Assembly (NCBI GenBank): GCA_031281345.1
Contig: JAITFN010000025.1
Span: forward strand, 1-64,000
Direction of reading: 5' to 3'
DNA: 64,000 bases
Source: Candidatus Fibrimonadaceae bacterium
GTDB lineage: Bacteria; Fibrobacterota; Fibrobacteria; Fibrobacterales; Fibrobacteraceae
Shown here in pieces: positions 63,297 to 64,000 of the stretch (positions within the stretch are counted from its first letter, which is position 1; each line of letters starts with the position of its first letter). A program made the translations under genes and the position numbers. The notes under the pieces are model-generated. The model saw only the letters and a list, made by a program, of their open reading frames with translations. It made no database searches and was not told the origin of the DNA.

Positions 63297-64000
63297 CCTC
63301 TTGGTTTGTATATGACCCTAAAGCTCCATTGTTGTTCAGCAGCAGTCTGTTTATGGGGCTGTTCCTCGTTTTTTATCTGATATATATTTACATTTACGAT
63401 TTCAACCGTTTACGCACATTATATGTTTTGCTCTTTTCCTTTTTCTTTTACTACAAAGCAGGTGGAATGTATTTCATTTTGCTCATCGCCTGTTCTGTTC
63501 TCAACTATTTTTTATCCAAACTTTTGCACTGGGCAAAAAAAGCAGCGATAAGAAAATTTCTTGTGACGTTTTTAGTAGTGATGAATCTGGGCATTTTGGT
63601 TTACTATAAATACACAAACTTTATTATAGGAAATATAAATGCGGTTTTTAACGGAGATATTCCACTTCAAAATATCATATTGCCTATAGGAATTTCCTTT
63701 TTCCTGTTTCAGGCAATTAGCTATGCCATAGATGTTTACAGAAGGCAAATTGAGCCTGCGAGTAATTTGCTGGATTTTTCTTTTTACCTTTGCTTTTTTC
63801 CGCAGCTGGTGGCTGGTCCAATAGTCCGTGCCAAAGAATTTTTGCCACAGATGTATAAAAAGCTAGTTCTCACAAAAGAAGATATGGGCAAAGCTCTATT
63901 CCTCATCATGGTTGGGCTTATCAAAAAATCGGTTATCTCGGATTATATTTCGCTTAATTTTGTGGACAGAATATTCAGTGCCCCAAACAGTTACACCGCA
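63293..64000 (+). CDS. MBOAT-family O-acyltransferase, 3' end cut by window
   Basis: Frame from the ATG at 63293 is open to the window end (236 residues seen; AlgI-like proteins have about 470). Many membrane helices; signature-like LPIGISFFLFQAISYAIDVY and FFPQLVAGPIVRAKEFLPQM match the AlgI/PatA group that passes acetyl groups across the inner membrane. The catalytic His lies beyond the window end. It is translationally coupled to the LysM-SGNH gene. Confidence 0.92.
   Translation, partial: MTSWFVYDPKAPLLFSSSLFMGLFLVFYLIYIYIYDFNRLRTLYVLLFSFFFYYKAGGMYFILLIACSVLNYFLSKLLHWAKKAAIRKFLVTFLVVMNLGILVYYKYTNFIIGNINAVFNGDIPLQNIILPIGISFFLFQAISYAIDVYRRQIEPASNLLDFSFYLCFFPQLVAGPIVRAKEFLPQMYKKLVLTKEDMGKALFLIMVGLIKKSVISDYISLNFVDRIFSAPNSYTA

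Overview
The window looks like a chromosomal segment of a motile, Gram-negative, moderately AT-rich bacterium, most likely from Fibrobacterota (a Fibromonas-like, gut-associated lineage is my best guess). The reasons are lipoproteins with long Ser-rich linkers after the lipobox, tandem SUMF1-like lipoproteins of the 'major paralogous' kind, outer-membrane and LPS machinery (LptB, MlaF, an Omp85-type barrel), L- and P-ring flagellar genes, a chemoreceptor and a type IV-like pilin. No rRNA or species marker is present, so the taxon is an inference.

Layout. 1-5.3 kb: flgH-flgI, converging on tyrS, then a small Cys-rich gene (DUF6485-like)-leuB-lptB operon. 5.3-9.2 kb: two tandem SUMF1-like lipoproteins. 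9.3-14.7 kb: a tight minus-strand operon rplU-rpmA-Omp85-like-mnmE-barrel protein-membrane protein. 14.8-18.7 kb: a minimal exbB-exbD pair, an Rrf2 regulator, htpG, an acyl-ACP thioesterase. 18.7-21.9 kb: a VapBC-type pair, lipoproteins and a decayed nucleotidyltransferase. 22-31.2 kb: a chemoreceptor, a large lipoprotein, mutL, maf, rodZ, hisB. 31.2-39.1 kb: a defence island with an AbiEi/AbiEii pair, an AlwI-type restriction enzyme with two methyltransferases, a SIR2-HerA pair and a lone MNT-type nucleotidyltransferase. 39.1-46.1 kb: cca, leuC, a helicase-acyltransferase fusion, and a tRNA-Gln-rplY-mlaF-pth unit. 46.1-48.2 kb: hairpins, a pilin, an unknown P-loop protein, a strongly structured non-coding stretch and repeats resembling the ends of a small mobile element. 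48.2-59 kb: a DUF3450-like gene, malQ, PASTA and TPR proteins, pgi, an epimerase and an RNase D/5-formyl-THF cyclo-ligase fusion. 59-64 kb: pstB-phoU behind a Pho-box-like repeat, then two SGNH esterases and an MBOAT acyltransferase cut by the window end, a likely cell-wall or glycan O-acetylation locus.

The most general observation is a recurring T-rich TAnnTT hexamer lying 6-8 nt before the start codon of at least 13 genes on both strands. The same motif precedes the tRNA at a distance fitting a transcription start about 7 nt downstream, so many mRNAs here are probably leaderless. Other items worth a second look are the structured RNA candidate at 47509-47664, the two gene fusions, and the composite defence island. 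Where an upstream in-frame start was possible I chose starts by Shine-Dalgarno sequence, lipobox or signal-peptide position, or this promoter motif.
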